Positions 14,555 through 23,067 are shown, counted from the stretch's first letter. The stretch is DNA of 23,662 nucleotides from Euryarchaeota archaeon UBA40 (GCA_002506875.1 DAYJ01000120.1:1-23662); one strand, 5' to 3'. Numbers and translations are program-made. Notes: generated from the sequence alone by a model not told the origin.

Positions 14555-17293
14555 ATGGCATCCGGTCGGAGACAGGCTATCTTCGGCGTTTTGCTCATGC
14601 TAACTCTCTCTCTAGCGCCCATTGTGAGCGCAGAGGCGGAGGTCACTTTATCCTCGAATACAATGGCTCAGGAAGCCAGTCCTGATGAGGCTGCAGAGTA
14701 TACCATCACAGTCCGAAATACTGGTTCAGATGACATTACAGTGCAACTCGCGACCGCTCAAGGTCAGGATTGTCAAGGATTCACATCGAACATTGAGCAG
14801 GTTTCTGAGACTATTTCTTCGGGTTCGAGTGCTACCGCCACGTTGACTGTCACTGTAGCTCAAGGTGCTGAAGGTGATTGTGAGACCACAGTGACTGCTA
14901 CAGCTAATGCGGCTCCACCTGCTCCTCCTGGTCAACCTGCGCAGGACGATATTACAGTCACCACTACTGCAGGGGAAGGAGGGAATGGCCTTTTCGGTGT
15001 GTCCCTATCAACGTCTCAACCACAGAAGACCTATTCCAGTGGAGAAGAGGAAGACTGGAGCGTTACAGTCGAGAACACAGGTCAGAACTCTGCTCAGGTA
15101 ACATTGACTCTGGATGGTGATTCCTCTTGTGATTCCGATGAATTGTCAGCCACAGTTGATCCGGCTCAAGTCACACTTCAGGCTGAAGGAGATACCGAGG
15201 ATGTCACAGTCACGGTAGCCATTCCAGATGGTAGTAGTACGGGGGCCGGTTCGCATTGCTTCATCTTGCGTGCAGAGGTTACTAATGATCAGAATCCATC
15301 GGGTCGTGCATCGGATAACCTGTCATTGACCCTAACTATCCCAGAGAGAAAGGAGTGTTCTGCAAGCGTTAGTCCAACCACTCTGGATATTACGCCCGGT
15401 AGCACGGCATCGGTTAGCTTCACTGTCTCTAATCAGGGTAATACCGATTGGTCTGTTAGCACTGATACCTCTGGTACATTCCAAGATTGGGCTTCTCTTT
15501 TTGACCCATCATCTGCTTTGTTAGTGATTGATGGGAGTCGTAGTTTCACCTACGATATCACTCCAGATGATTCCATCGAAGCGGGCGATACTACAATGAT
15601 TACGTTCAAGGGAATGGATGGTACGGCGATGAAATGTTCCACTACTCTCGCTGTGAGATTAGGCCAATCATATGCGGCATCACTCAATGTTGCCACATCT
15701 GTACTGTCGAACATTGACCCGGGTACTCCAGGTGTCAATTCAGTAACTGTTGGTAATCTCGGAAACGGTCCAGATATCCTTTCACTTGGCGCCACAATGA
15801 ACTTTGTCGATGGATCAGGTACTCCAAACGGTTGGACAGTTCAGTTCGCGTCTCCTTCTGTTTCTCTGAGTAGTCGTCATTCAAACTCAGGGGACAGTGA
15901 GACAGTTGAGGTAATCGTAGGCGTGCCAGAGAATGCGCGCGCTGACAAAGCAGTCGAGGTTATTGTGACAGTCACTTCAAACGGCGGATTTTGGACTAAT
16001 GTGCTTGCCACAGGGGCTTTCGAGGTTCGTGTTGCGATGTTCCATGAGGTCTCTGTGTCTACAATTGTAGGAGAGGGCGAGGTGATGCAACAGACTGGTT
16101 CAGCCGGGCAGATAGTACGCTTCCCGATGACTGTAAACAATCAGGGCAACGTTGAGGACAATTTCCTGCTTGAGGTCTGTGACGGCGGAGTTCCTGGCGA
16201 TTGTGTGACTCCGTCTTGGAACACTCGCTTCACCGACATGCAGGGGAACCGTATCACACAGATTACAATTCAACCTGGTGAGAGTGCTGAGATTGAACTA
16301 CAGGTAACTGTATCATCGACTGCTTTCGAGTTTGAGGATGCAGAGTTCCGAACTAATGTCTACGTTCAGGCCCAGACATCGACAATGACCTCATCTGATT
16401 TCCGAGTTCAGGTTTCAAACTTCGACTATGCTGCAAATATCGCATTCGTAAATCCTGGCGATGATCCTGACACCATGGATCTCTCTCTTGCTCCTGGCTC
16501 ATCATTCAGATTCGATGTCATGGTAACAAACGCAGGCAATAGTAGCTTTGTGGACGAAGCCCTTGTCAATGCTTTCGGAATGGAAGGTCTCATCGATGTT
16601 ACCTTGACAATGAACGGCAGCCAACTATCTGACGCTTTCTCGATAGGTGCAGCCGGATCTGAATCGGTTCTCATTACCGTCGATCTAAGCCTTACTGAAC
16701 TGGCATTGGATGGTGACTATGGCACGATTACGATTGAGGCTGCATCTGTGAATGATGCGGCGGAAATATCGACGCTCAGCATTCTTGTTTCCGTCACTAC
16801 AATCTACGAACTCGATGTTACGGTTATCTCTGGAACAGAGCTTGAGGTTAATCCACCCAATTCAGCAGTTTTCGAATTAGAAGTCACAAACATTGGCAAT
16901 GCTGAGGCAGAGTGCATAGTCAACATGTCTGAAGCACTTCGTGGATGGTCTTTGAGCCACAATGCAGACACTTCATTCAAGTTGCAGCCTGGCGAATCTA
17001 TCACTATCTTAGTCAAAGCATCTCCTCCTGTTGGTTTGATTGATGAGGACGCCTTTTCGTTCGTTGTGAAGATTGAACCTGTGGAATCCGCCATCGATGG
17101 GACGCCAATTGATTTGAAGGCAATTGGTTCTCAGCAGACTCTGATGGATCGAATCGGTCTTGACGAACAGCAGCAGCAGTACGTTCAGTTTGGTGGTGCA
17201 GGCATTATCGCCCTTCTATTAGTGGGCATGATTATGAGGACAGTACTGCAGAATCGTCGTTATTCAAAGGAATTCGAGTCTGACGATTCTTGA
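14555..17293 (+). CDS. Membrane-anchored surface protein of repeated CARDB/NEW3-like beta-sandwiches
   Basis: A 912-aa type I membrane protein. A clean signal peptide (MASGRRQAIF, then GVLLMLTLSLAPIVSAEA) is followed by about seven tandem beta-sandwich modules. Each is marked by a strand ending in N-x-G: TITVRNTGS, SVTVENTGQ, FTVSNQGNT, VTVGNLGNG, MTVNNQGNV, VMVTNAGNS, LEVTNIGNA. That signature is typical of CARDB/NPCBM-associated (NEW3) and related Ig-like domains in archaeal surface proteins. Scattered cysteines in the first modules may form disulfides. A membrane span near the C-terminus (about 877-899, GAGIIALLLVGMIM) leaves a short charged tail (QNRRYSKEF). There is no zinc module, unlike the two other anchored proteins of the cluster. 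Start: ATG 14555 gives the best signal peptide; ATG 14507, 10 bases inside the protease gene with GGAGG upstream, is an alternative. Likely a structural or adhesive envelope protein working with the adjacent protease. Confidence 0.85.
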   Translation: MASGRRQAIFGVLLMLTLSLAPIVSAEAEVTLSSNTMAQEASPDEAAEYTITVRNTGSDDITVQLATAQGQDCQGFTSNIEQVSETISSGSSATATLTVTVAQGAEGDCETTVTATANAAPPAPPGQPAQDDITVTTTAGEGGNGLFGVSLSTSQPQKTYSSGEEEDWSVTVENTGQNSAQVTLTLDGDSSCDSDELSATVDPAQVTLQAEGDTEDVTVTVAIPDGSSTGAGSHCFILRAEVTNDQNPSGRASDNLSLTLTIPERKECSASVSPTTLDITPGSTASVSFTVSNQGNTDWSVSTDTSGTFQDWASLFDPSSALLVIDGSRSFTYDITPDDSIEAGDTTMITFKGMDGTAMKCSTTLAVRLGQSYAASLNVATSVLSNIDPGTPGVNSVTVGNLGNGPDILSLGATMNFVDGSGTPNGWTVQFASPSVSLSSRHSNSGDSETVEVIVGVPENARADKAVEVIVTVTSNGGFWTNVLATGAFEVRVAMFHEVSVSTIVGEGEVMQQTGSAGQIVRFPMTVNNQGNVEDNFLLEVCDGGVPGDCVTPSWNTRFTDMQGNRITQITIQPGESAEIELQVTVSSTAFEFEDAEFRTNVYVQAQTSTMTSSDFRVQVSNFDYAANIAFVNPGDDPDTMDLSLAPGSSFRFDVMVTNAGNSSFVDEALVNAFGMEGLIDVTLTMNGSQLSDAFSIGAAGSESVLITVDLSLTELALDGDYGTITIEAASVNDAAEISTLSILVSVTTIYELDVTVISGTELEVNPPNSAVFELEVTNIGNAEAECIVNMSEALRGWSLSHNADTSFKLQPGESITILVKASPPVGLIDEDAFSFVVKIEPVESAIDGTPIDLKAIGSQQTLMDRIGLDEQQQQYVQFGGAGIIALLLVGMIMRTVLQNRRYSKEFESDDS

Positions 17294-17345
17294 GATGTAG
17301 AATGCACACGTTTCTGATGGTGCTTTAGGCGATGTAAAGAATAGC

Positions 17346-17353
17346 CTTATGAG
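17346..17353 (+). promoter_or_regulatory. Candidate TATA box of the complex I operon
   Basis: CTTATGAG matches YTTAWANN with one mismatch in the 105-base gap before nuoA. Transcription would begin near 17375, leaving a short leader with GAGGGT (17385-17390) placed 8 bases before GTG 17399. No obvious terminator for the preceding gene was seen in this gap. Confidence 0.35.
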
Positions 17354-17398
17354 CAGAGTTACGGTGTTTTGACTTACGGGACTTGAGGGTCCTTTGAG

Positions 17399-17875
17399 GT
17401 GCGAGGTTTGACATCAATACCAGCCGAATATTTGGCGGTTGGACTTATGGCAATCGTCGGCATACTCTTCCCCTTTGGAGGATTCTTGACATCCTATTTT
17501 CTTCGCCCAACACAGGACCCAAACGATCCCACAAAAATGCGCTCAATACTTATCCCCGGAATGGAATCTGATCAGAGCCTGTATCCTCGAAGATTGAGTA
17601 CCTATGAATGTGGGGCTGATCCAATTGGAGATGCTCGAATAGAATTTCACTTCCAATACTATTGGTATGCCATCATCTTCCTTGTTTTTGATATTGCATT
17701 CATGTTCCTATCATTTGCAGGTATTCTGGTTGCAGAATCAACCTCACAAGGTGGCAGCAGTGTCGTATCCATGGATGAGGCATGGGGCGGATTAGTTAGC
17801 CTAACAGCAATTTTTGGATTCATGGTTCTTGGCGTATGGTATGTTTTCCGTAAGCGGGGCAGGATCTACATCTGA
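17399..17875 (+). CDS. nuoA: Complex I (NADH-quinone oxidoreductase-like) subunit A
   Basis: Membrane-arm subunit of respiratory complex I; with NuoH and NuoJ it surrounds the quinone-access region. The 158-aa protein has three membrane spans (about 12-34, 88-112, 128-150). It also has the family's hallmark stretch YECGADPIGDARIEFHFQYY followed by FLVFDIAFMFL. The acidic residue usually found after 'FD' (E in most NuoA) is replaced here by I-A, leaving only the Asp. The loop between spans 1 and 2 is longer than in bacteria, containing DPNDPTKMRS. I use the GTG at 17399 because GAGGGT lies 8 bases before it and no earlier start fits. It is the first gene of the operon, and its stop overlaps the ribosome binding site of nuoB. 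Confidence 0.93.
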   Translation: MRGLTSIPAEYLAVGLMAIVGILFPFGGFLTSYFLRPTQDPNDPTKMRSILIPGMESDQSLYPRRLSTYECGADPIGDARIEFHFQYYWYAIIFLVFDIAFMFLSFAGILVAESTSQGGSSVVSMDEAWGGLVSLTAIFGFMVLGVWYVFRKRGRIYI

Positions 17876-17884
17876 GGTGGCAAA

Positions 17885-18481
17885 ATGACTGACGACGGGC
17901 AAAACTACTCCATCTTTAACAGTAGATTGTTGATTGACGTCGTTGGCGATGTTACCGATGAAGCCTTGAAGGCAAGCAAGCTCAAAGAAATAATTGGAAT
18001 AATCGGCGGCCGGCTTTTCAATTGGGCATCGAGAAAGTCGTTTTTCCCGTTACACCTTGGAATCAAGTGTTGTGCGTTAGAGATGGCAGCCGCCGGCGGT
18101 CCTCGATTTGATGCCCAACGATTCGGACTTTTCTTTCGAAGCAGCCCTAGGCAATGCGACGTACTGCTTGTCAATGGCCCGATATCAAAGAAGTTTGCAG
18201 ATCCGATTGTGCGACTTTGGGAACAGATGCCAGAGCCAAAGTGGTGTATTGCAATGGGTGAATGCGCAATCTCTGGTGGCCCATATTTCCAGTCATACAA
18301 TGTGCTCGAAGGCGTGGATACTGTAATTCCGGTCGATGTCTACATTCCAGGTTGCCCTCCTCGGCCAGAAGCTCTAATCGATGGATTCGATCTTCTTCGA
18401 CAGCGAATTCTCCTCAATGGCGTCAGTCCTGAAATGCTTTCAGAAGATACGCCGAGCCCAGTCGTTGTAGGGGATGATTGA
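17885..18481 (+). CDS. nuoB: Complex I subunit B (N2 iron-sulfur cluster)
   Basis: Peripheral-arm subunit that holds the terminal 4Fe-4S cluster N2, which passes electrons to quinone. All four cluster ligands are present: tandem C62-C63 in GIKCCALEM, C127 in AMGECAISGG, and C157 in YIPGCPPRPEALIDG. The protein is 198 aa, close to the family norm. GAGGTGG at 17874-17880 provides the ribosome binding site and overlaps the nuoA stop. The N-terminal ~50 residues are less conserved. The gene is followed without any gap by nuoC. Confidence 0.97.
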   Translation: MTDDGQNYSIFNSRLLIDVVGDVTDEALKASKLKEIIGIIGGRLFNWASRKSFFPLHLGIKCCALEMAAAGGPRFDAQRFGLFFRSSPRQCDVLLVNGPISKKFADPIVRLWEQMPEPKWCIAMGECAISGGPYFQSYNVLEGVDTVIPVDVYIPGCPPRPEALIDGFDLLRQRILLNGVSPEMLSEDTPSPVVVGDD

Positions 18482-19150
18482 ATGGGTATGAAAGTGGATA
18501 ATGATAAGCAGGTCTCTGCATCCAATGACCTGATTAGTGCTATTCAAGCAGAATTTGCCGATGAAGGTTTGACTTGTGAATTACGATTTCATGCAGGCGG
18601 GAAACAGAAAAGACCCTTTGTATTCATTGAATGCCCTCCTGCAATTTGGTTAATTGTAGCAGAAACTCTCTCCGAGGTCCATGGTGTCGATTATTGTTCA
18701 ATGATTACTGGTATCCACTGGCCGGAAAAGGCACCGGAAATGGAATGGCAAGTAGTAGTGCACTTGATGAGAATGAGCATTCAGAATCCTAAATCCAAGG
18801 ATGGAATATTGATTCCTACGATAACAGATGCATCTATCGTTCAAGGCGCTGCAATGCCTTTGGAATTGGAGATAAGCATACCAATTCCAGAAACAAGAAC
18901 CCCTTCTATACCGTCCGTTCAGCACATCTGGGTGGGCGCAGATTGGAATGAGAAAGAGACATGGGACCTCGTGGGAATTGATTTTGATGGACATAAGGAG
19001 ATGAGGCGAGTCCTACAGCCTCATGAGACACCTGCAGGCTTCCATCCCCTCCAGAAGCAACACAAGTTGCGATATCATGAGTTCAATGAGATGTACGATG
19101 ATGCCCAAGGCTTCATGCGTAAATCGGATGATATTGGCAAGGTCAAGTAA
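18482..19150 (+). CDS. nuoC: Complex I subunit C (30 kDa)
   Basis: Peripheral-arm structural subunit that packs against NuoD. Recognised by the C-terminal signature WNEKETWDLVGIDFDGHKEM, followed by RRVLQPHETPAGFHPLQKQH. These correspond to the family's 'WxERExxDxFGIxFxGHPxLRRIL' and the terminal 'PLRKDYP'-like segment, which is here divergent. The N-terminal half (DYCSMITGIHWPEK and the following VVHLM strand) is the usual alpha/beta part. The protein is 222 aa and not fused to NuoD. Its ATG follows the nuoB stop immediately, so translation is probably coupled. Confidence 0.92.
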   Translation: MGMKVDNDKQVSASNDLISAIQAEFADEGLTCELRFHAGGKQKRPFVFIECPPAIWLIVAETLSEVHGVDYCSMITGIHWPEKAPEMEWQVVVHLMRMSIQNPKSKDGILIPTITDASIVQGAAMPLELEISIPIPETRTPSIPSVQHIWVGADWNEKETWDLVGIDFDGHKEMRRVLQPHETPAGFHPLQKQHKLRYHEFNEMYDDAQGFMRKSDDIGKVK

Positions 19151-19162
19151 GGAGTGATTCGC

Positions 19163-20299
19163 ATGGCAGAAATGTGGATTTCTATGGGTCCGCAGCATCC
19201 TATGACTCATGGACTTTGGACTCTTAAAGTGAAGATTGATGGTGAAACAATCGTCGATACGATACCTGATTTGGGCTACATTCATCGCGGTGTAGAGAAG
19301 ATTTGCGAGGCTCGAGATTTCACCCAAATCACCCCGTATTGCGATCGTTTATGCTATGCTAGTGCCAATACTTGGTCACATTCGTATGTCTATGCGGCAG
19401 AGAATTTGTTAGAAGTAGAAGTGCCAGAACGTGCAGAGTATATTCGCCTCATTGCAGTCGAGTTACAGAGGATAGCAAGCCACCTCATGTGGCTAGGAGC
19501 TTACTGCCCAGATATCGGCAATCTTACTGCATTCGTATATTGCCTTCGTGAGCGCGAAATGATGCTTGATCTTCTTCAGGAATTGGGAGGTTCAAGAATG
19601 CACTACAATTTCCCAAGAATAGGCGGCGTCAAACGTGATTTACCTCATGGTTTTGCTATGCGTTGCCGCGCAAAAGTGAAACTCTTCTTGGAGAGGATAC
19701 ATGAGTACGAAGCACTCCTTGATGAATCTACGATATTTTTAATCAGGACTCAGGGAGTTGGATATGCAAAACCCGAAGAGATGGTGAATCATGGAGTCAC
19801 AGGCCCCAACCTCAGAGCCGGTGGAGTGAATTATGATGTCAGATGGGCTCACCCTTACTCAGTTTACGACGAGTTAGATTGGATTCCGTCAGTAGAGCGT
19901 TCATCGGTAAAGGGCGCTGATTGTTACGACCGTTATCGTGTGAGGCTTGATGAAATGAAAACCTCTGCAGATCTTGTACTCCAAGCATTAGATGGAATTC
20001 CAGGTGGCGCCGATACATATCACGAACCAGGCGATCCTGCACTCTTGGGTAAGGCCCCATCAAGAGCAAGTGATGGGCAGACTGGATTCCATCATTTCGA
20101 AGATCCGAGGGGTGAATCATTGTTTTACATTGTAGGTGGAGGAGATGCTCGAGGCAAGAATCCATACCGTGTATCCATTCGTTCTCCCATGTTCATTACA
20201 ATTCCATATGCTGCAAAATGTATGATAGGCTACAAAATTGCAGATGTTCCCGCAATCATGGGAAGCTTCGATCCTTGTATCGGGGAGACCGATCGGTGA
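19163..20299 (+). CDS. nuoD: Complex I subunit D (49 kDa, quinone-binding)
   Basis: Peripheral-arm subunit that, with NuoB, forms the quinone-reduction site; it derives from the large subunit of [NiFe] hydrogenases. The 378-aa protein shows GPQHPMTHG, whose His is a quinone-site residue, and LGYIHRGVEKICE. PYCDRLCYAS carries the quinone-site Tyr. VPERAEYIR, HLMWLG and a C-terminal IMGSFDPCIGETDR are also present. The [NiFe]-ligand cysteine pairs are absent, as expected for complex I. The ATG at 19163 has GGAG at 19151-19154; the GTG at 19154 overlaps that site and is less likely. nuoH begins only 4 bases after the stop, with no room for nuoE, nuoF or nuoG. Confidence 0.97.
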   Translation: MAEMWISMGPQHPMTHGLWTLKVKIDGETIVDTIPDLGYIHRGVEKICEARDFTQITPYCDRLCYASANTWSHSYVYAAENLLEVEVPERAEYIRLIAVELQRIASHLMWLGAYCPDIGNLTAFVYCLREREMMLDLLQELGGSRMHYNFPRIGGVKRDLPHGFAMRCRAKVKLFLERIHEYEALLDESTIFLIRTQGVGYAKPEEMVNHGVTGPNLRAGGVNYDVRWAHPYSVYDELDWIPSVERSSVKGADCYDRYRVRLDEMKTSADLVLQALDGIPGGADTYHEPGDPALLGKAPSRASDGQTGFHHFEDPRGESLFYIVGGGDARGKNPYRVSIRSPMFITIPYAAKCMIGYKIADVPAIMGSFDPCIGETDR

Positions 20300-20300
20300 T
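20295..20300 (+). promoter_or_regulatory. Ribosome binding site of nuoH
   Basis: GGTGAT matches the 5'-half complement of the archaeal 16S 3' end (AGGAGGTGAT register) and ends 3 bases before ATG 20304, overlapping the nuoD stop. It decides the nuoH start over an in-frame ATG at 20238 that would run inside nuoD. Confidence 0.5.
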
Positions 20301-20303
20301 AAT

Positions 20304-21794
20304 ATGGTTGCAACTGACTGGTTCGATGTTCGAGGAGCAGTATCTTGGTTGGCAGAACAAACCATGGATTATACTGTGGGTATGACCAGATTTTGGGAAC
20401 AGAAGTATTGGTTGAGTGATTTTACTGCGGCCTTTGCAATGGCTGCCATAATCTTCGTAGTTACCATGCTTTCAGTGCTCGGCCCAGTATGGATGGAACG
20501 CAAACTCATTGCGCGATTGATGGATCACCGTGGCTCAACAATTGCCATACGTTCGTTGTGGACTGGAGAAGGTAATATTCGAGTAGAATGGTGGAAAAAT
20601 CTACCATTTGGTATCGGGATACCTATTGGCTGGGTCAATGGATTTCTATGGAATAATTTCGGAAATGAATCAAGTAATCCGAAGGTCACACAGGTAGGAA
20701 ATCGAAGTTATGCTGGTTGGTGGTGGGCTCTACCAGGTATGATCAACAATTTCGCAGATTTCACAAAATTCGCCATAAAAGAACACATGCCTCCTCGGGA
20801 CGCAGATACCGTAACTTACGAGGTGGCACCTTTCATCATCATATCCACTACATTGCTTGTTTTCGCGTTCATACCCTATGGCCCTACTCTTTTCGCAGCG
20901 AATCCTGATCTTTCACTAATTTACATGATGGCAATTTTTGGGATTGCTCCCTTGGGTGTCTTTTTCGCAGGATGGGCGTCCAACAACAAGTATACTCTAA
21001 TTGGTGGAATGCGTAGTGCTGCACAATTAACCGCTTACGAGATCCCCCTCCTTGTTACCGTTCTTGGAATTGCAGTCCTTAGTGGCAGTTTGAATATCAT
21101 TGAAATTGCTGAATTCCAGATGAATAGTTCTGAAGGTAGTGTTTGGAATATATTCCTAATGCCTCTTGGAGCTGCACTATTCTTGATTACAATGATTGCA
21201 GAAGTCGAGCGTACGCCCTTCGATATGCCTGAAGCAGAGGCTGAATTGGTAGAGGGCTGGTGGACCGAATATGGAGGAATGAGATGGGGTCTTCTTTTCG
21301 CATCTGAGTATCTGAGGGCCTTAGCAGCGTGTCTTTTGTTCTCACTATTTTTCTTGGGTGGTTGGGAATTCCCGTTTGAGGATTCACTAATCACTATTCC
21401 AATTATTGGAGGTATTTTCGAGTTTATTTTCCAAATAATTCCACATTCAATTTGGTTGTTGATGAAAGCATGGCTCGTGTTCGGCTTCTTCATCTGGGTT
21501 CGTGCGTCTCTACATCGTGTTAGGACAGACCAAATTCTAGAATTTGGTTGGAGGTACCTATTGCCTTTGTCAGTAGTTCAACTTGGATTGAGCATGTGGC
21601 TCAGGCTAGGAGTATATGATGGCGGCTCATGGCCACTCATCGTACCAGCCCTAATCACGATCATTTCCATCGTTCTTTTCGTTGTCTTAGTTATGGATGA
21701 AGATGAGGATGCTCTTGCCGAGCAACGGCGCCCCTATCATGTCAGTGAGATTAACAAGGCTTCACCTGGCGCTAGAATGAATATGGAGGATTGA
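20304..21794 (+). CDS. nuoH: Complex I subunit H, with a ~60-residue insertion
   Basis: Membrane subunit that anchors the peripheral arm and forms the quinone channel. At 496 aa it is much longer than the usual ~330-350. The conserved stations are GPVWMERKLIARLMDHRG (about 60-77), ADFTKFAIKE (151-160), SNNKYTLIGGMRSAAQLTAYE (226-246), and DMPEAEAELVEGWWTEYGGM around the conserved acidic loop. In canonical NuoH, the ERK motif and the ADxxK motif are separated by about 27 residues. Here they are separated by about 87, because of an insertion around 78-143 with WTGEGNIRVEWW, GIPIGW and many aromatics. There are also ~35 extra N-terminal residues and a C-terminal charged tail (DEDEDALAEQRRP). About eight or more membrane spans are visible. 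Confidence 0.94.
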   Translation: MVATDWFDVRGAVSWLAEQTMDYTVGMTRFWEQKYWLSDFTAAFAMAAIIFVVTMLSVLGPVWMERKLIARLMDHRGSTIAIRSLWTGEGNIRVEWWKNLPFGIGIPIGWVNGFLWNNFGNESSNPKVTQVGNRSYAGWWWALPGMINNFADFTKFAIKEHMPPRDADTVTYEVAPFIIISTTLLVFAFIPYGPTLFAANPDLSLIYMMAIFGIAPLGVFFAGWASNNKYTLIGGMRSAAQLTAYEIPLLVTVLGIAVLSGSLNIIEIAEFQMNSSEGSVWNIFLMPLGAALFLITMIAEVERTPFDMPEAEAELVEGWWTEYGGMRWGLLFASEYLRALAACLLFSLFFLGGWEFPFEDSLITIPIIGGIFEFIFQIIPHSIWLLMKAWLVFGFFIWVRASLHRVRTDQILEFGWRYLLPLSVVQLGLSMWLRLGVYDGGSWPLIVPALITIISIVLFVVLVMDEDEDALAEQRRPYHVSEINKASPGARMNMED

Positions 21795-21796
21795 AA

Positions 21797-22795
21797 ATGG
21801 CGTATCACCCAAGGGCAACACCGAATTTTCGGAATCTTGTAGTTCGACCAATGTGGATTACATTGCGAGCAGCTCTCAGAACAATACCTGTAATTGGACC
21901 CAAGTTATTTTCTTCCGGCTATCACGGAAAGGAAGCCAAAATGCTGGATGAAAAGACAGCTAACAGAATCAAAGACGGCGATAGAGAATCACGATTTTAT
22001 GCCGCAGATCGTGAAACCAGTCATTTCGTAAAATCGCCTTCTCGCCCAGTTACGGTAATGTATCCATACGAACGTTTGGAAGATCTTGAGCCATGGCTTT
22101 TCGTTCCTAACAACTACAATGGTAGAATTGGTGTTGTTTGGGAAACATGCACAGCTTGCAAGGCATGCGTTCGAGCATGTCCAAATGATTGCTTACACAT
22201 GGAATCCGAGGTTCGAGTGAACGTACTGGATATGCCGGATGCTTCTGATGAAAACTTAGGATTGAGTACTGTTGAATTCATGGAAGGAGGGTACCTCGCT
22301 CAAAAGAGAGAAGATTTTGAGGATATTGAAAACACATTTTCATTGGAGACGGCCCATGAATCCGCACCTCAACAATATGATTTTGCTGAGATAATCGATT
22401 TGAGTGGTAACACTGCCTCCGTTCGTTGGCAAGATACGGGGAAGATCGAATCCGTTGATTTAGAGGGCATGATTCCTGCAGAACAGGACATTGTGTCAGG
22501 TCGAATTGACTTGGGCAGGTGCATGTTTTGCGGTCTTTGCATGGAGTCATGCCCATTCAATTCCTTCTTCATGACAAATGAGTACGATGGCATGTCCGGA
22601 ATGACACGCAACGACCTATGGATGGATGCATCGAGAACAAGAGTCCTTCCAGTTGTCCACAAAGAAGCAGTGGATAGGGAGCTTGCTAAGAGGGCAGACA
22701 AAGAACGATCAAAGAGGGAACGTGCTGCAAAGAAAGCGAGTAAAACTAAGCAGCAAGCGGGAGATAAACCGGAGAATGCTGAAGCGGAGGCCTGA
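21797..22795 (+). CDS. nuoI: Complex I subunit I (two 4Fe-4S clusters), enlarged
   Basis: Ferredoxin-like peripheral-arm subunit with clusters N6a and N6b. Both cluster motifs are complete: C118-x2-C121-x2-C124-x3-C128-P, and C242-x2-C245-x2-C248-x3-C252-P. The protein is 332 aa, against about 160-230 usually. The two motifs are 113 residues apart, whereas they are normally ~35 apart. The insert (about 135-215) is acidic, with a YDFAEIIDLSGNTASVRW beta-hairpin-like part. There are ~65 extra N-terminal residues, and the C-terminus is a charged tail (RELAKRADKERSKRERAAKK) of about 45 residues. ATG 21797 has GGAGGA at 21785-21790; the TTG at 21791 would cover the spacer and is less likely. The start lies 2 bases after the nuoH stop. 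Confidence 0.93.
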   Translation: MAYHPRATPNFRNLVVRPMWITLRAALRTIPVIGPKLFSSGYHGKEAKMLDEKTANRIKDGDRESRFYAADRETSHFVKSPSRPVTVMYPYERLEDLEPWLFVPNNYNGRIGVVWETCTACKACVRACPNDCLHMESEVRVNVLDMPDASDENLGLSTVEFMEGGYLAQKREDFEDIENTFSLETAHESAPQQYDFAEIIDLSGNTASVRWQDTGKIESVDLEGMIPAEQDIVSGRIDLGRCMFCGLCMESCPFNSFFMTNEYDGMSGMTRNDLWMDASRTRVLPVVHKEAVDRELAKRADKERSKRERAAKKASKTKQQAGDKPENAEAEA

Positions 22796-22797
22796 GT

Positions 22798-23067
22798 ATG
22801 GCTATCGATGGCGAGCTAATCACCTTTGGAATCTTCAGTTTCATTGCAATATTAGGTGCACTTGGTTGCGTTTATGCTAACCGAGTGGCACATTCGATGC
22901 TCTCTTTGACCTTCTGTTTCTTCGCCGTTGCAGGTGTTTTCGTACTAGCCGGGGCTGAACTTCTTTCAGCGATTCAGATTCTCGTCTACCTAGGCAGTGT
23001 CATGCTAGTTGTTCAGTTCGGTGTGATGCTCACACGGCGCCAGATTATGGAGGGCGACTTCGAATGA
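22798..23067 (+). CDS. nuoJ: Complex I subunit J, N-terminal half (split NuoJ)
   Basis: An 89-aa membrane protein with three spans (about 8-27, 31-53, 57-78), matching the first three helices of the ~160-200 aa NuoJ. The third span reads AIQILVYLGSVMLVVQFGVM, which is the conserved NuoJ helix 3 with its Tyr; in complex I structures this helix is involved in coupling. The reading frame stops after MLTRRQIMEGDFE, a positively charged end that should be cytoplasmic. The remaining two helices are in the next gene. GGAGG at 22786-22790 serves as ribosome binding site. Its stop overlaps the next ATG by four bases (ATGA). Confidence 0.9.
   Translation: MAIDGELITFGIFSFIAILGALGCVYANRVAHSMLSLTFCFFAVAGVFVLAGAELLSAIQILVYLGSVMLVVQFGVMLTRRQIMEGDFE

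Noticed and set aside
17294..17398. Search of the gap before nuoA for a tRNA, small RNA or terminator
   Set aside because: No cloverleaf, strong hairpin or long T-run is visible; only a possible TATA element and the ribosome binding site.
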